From NCBI RefSeq assembly GCF_003952005.1, contig NZ_QXGJ01000006.1:62001-126000 (forward strand): a DNA stretch of 64,000 nucleotides. The letters run 5' to 3'. Under the pieces are notes generated by a model. It made no database searches. It was not told the DNA's origin and saw only the letters and a program-made list of their open reading frames with translations. Shown here in pieces: positions 63,143-64,000 of this stretch (its first letter is position 1; each line of letters opens with the position of its first letter). This stretch comes from Bifidobacterium callimiconis (lineage in GTDB: Bacteria; Actinomycetota; Actinomycetes; Actinomycetales; Bifidobacteriaceae). The position numbers and the translations under genes were made by a program.

Positions 63143-64000
63143 TCAGAGTTCCACTGTCGGATGGTCCAGCAGTTCGGCGGCACTGACCTGGTCGATCACC
63201 AGCGTGTTGGCGTATCCGGCGGCCAGTGCGCCGTGCACGGCGGGGACCTTGGACGGGGATGCCACCACGAGGATGGAGTGGGGCTTGGCCTTCAGATCGT
63301 CGAGGTCGATGCCCACGGTCCTGCGGTTGATGTCCTCGTCCGCTGGGTTGCCATGCGCGTCGATGAATCGTGAGATCACGTCGCCCACGGCCGTCTCCTG
63401 CAGTCTGCGCTGCTCTTCGTCGGTCAGGTAGCCCAGTCGGAACAGCAGGGCCGAGTCACGCACCGTACCCACGGTGAACACGGCGATGTTCGCCCGGCGT
63501 CCCATGTCGATGATGCGCCGGATGTAGGTCTCGCGCTCCACGAGCTCCTTGGTCTGGATGTGCTCGAAGATCACGGGCAGGGGCAGATACTGCGGCAGCG
63601 TGTGGAACGCGTTGGCGAACGCGTTGGCGCTTTCGAAGCCGTAGTTGTTGCTTTCCGTGTTCGACACGGATCCCTTGATCTGCACAACGCTGACGCGGCG
63701 CACGTCCTTCGGGGCCAGATGGGTGCCGATGCTGTAGAGCGTACGTCCCCATCCGATGCCGATGATGTCGTCGTCGCGCACGATGCCTTCGAGATAGAGC
63801 GCCGCGGCCTGGGCCACGGTGTCGAGCTGATCCTTGGGCGCCACCCCCTGGATCGGCACGACGATCACCTTGGCCAGCCCGTACCGCTGCTGGATGGTTT
63901 CGGCCATATCGGTGGCGTCGGTCATGGGATCGGCGATTTCGATGCGTACCAGTCCCATGTCCCGTGCGTACTGCAGCAGTCGGGAGACGGTGGGACGGGA
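63143..64000 (-). CDS. deoR: SorC/DeoR-type regulator of nucleoside use, N-terminus cut off
   Basis: The frame is open to the right edge, so the first codons are missing; 285 residues are visible. The part at the edge, SRPTVSRLLQYARDMGLVRI, is the end of a helix-turn-helix. The rest is the SorC sugar-phosphate-binding domain: VIVVPIQGVAPKDQLDTVAQ, IIGIGWGRTLYSIG, VVQIKGSVSNTESNNYG and ILVVASPSKVPAVHGALAAG. B. subtilis DeoR of this type responds to deoxyribose 5-phosphate. Position next to pdp suggests that it controls the nucleoside genes. The gene symbol is by function and context only. Confidence 0.85.
   Translation of the reverse strand, partial: SRPTVSRLLQYARDMGLVRIEIADPMTDATDMAETIQQRYGLAKVIVVPIQGVAPKDQLDTVAQAAALYLEGIVRDDDIIGIGWGRTLYSIGTHLAPKDVRRVSVVQIKGSVSNTESNNYGFESANAFANAFHTLPQYLPLPVIFEHIQTKELVERETYIRRIIDMGRRANIAVFTVGTVRDSALLFRLGYLTDEEQRRLQETAVGDVISRFIDAHGNPADEDINRRTVGIDLDDLKAKPHSILVVASPSKVPAVHGALAAGYANTLVIDQVSAAELLDHPTVEL

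Overview
The window is a gene-dense, high-GC stretch of an actinobacterial chromosome, most likely a Bifidobacterium. The evidence is the codon and GC bias, the infC-rpmI-rplT block followed by xerD-parA-scpA-scpB, typA next to pheA-tyrA, the actinobacterial DUF3710 and DUF3159 pair, an infC that appears to use a rare AUU start, and the general protein flavour. The genus call is inference; no rRNA or species marker is present. I see no tRNA, rRNA, CRISPR array, insertion sequence or intact prophage. Layout: (1) 1-12.5 kb: the 3' end of gap; an ArsC/Spx-like protein; thiamine pyrophosphokinase; a TetR regulator divergent from a two-gene FtsX/MacB-type ABC system with clear candidate operators; a flavin-fold protein; a pair of PH-domain membrane proteins; a HAD phosphatase; a VOC protein; and a membrane-anchored spermidine-synthase-like protein. 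(2) 12.5-24.7 kb: the translation block, the recombination and condensation block, an isolated GH105 hydrolase with an AT-rich operator-like upstream, typA, the aromatic amino acid genes pheA and tyrA, a second TetR gene and a small conserved protein. (3) 25-29.4 kb: a malate module made of a DASS transporter divergent from malolactic enzyme mleS, with a LysR gene downstream and striking dyads at both control regions. (4) 29.6-46.3 kb: NAD(P)HX repair enzyme, GNAT, SGNH hydrolase, GT2, xerC, exonuclease III, DUF3710-DUF3159-RNA methyltransferase, a short binding-protein-like lipoprotein, a CtpE-like P-type ATPase and aconitase. (5) 46.4-53.6 kb: two NarL-type two-component systems bracketing a two-domain Ltp-family surface protein, then pncA and a gene-poor 0.7 kb holding two tiny overlapping ORFs, the second with a zinc-knuckle motif. 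(6) 53.7-64 kb: EamA transporter, BI-1 protein, aldo/keto reductase, small alarmone synthetase, MFS transporter, and a nucleoside-catabolism group (nucleoside hydrolase, NupC, pyrimidine-nucleoside phosphorylase, SorC/DeoR regulator) running off the right edge. The most unusual feature is a dispersed family of about 50-nt palindromic units. I count 11 units at seven loci, mostly as head-to-head pairs. Each has a C/T-rich stem followed by a second stem whose two strands change together from copy to copy, between invariant CTG and GAGG flanks. One unit lies in frame inside the RNA methyltransferase gene. A second structured locus, between the GT2 gene and xerC, has two copies of a GTTCACGAT inverted repeat with identical 16-nt spacers.
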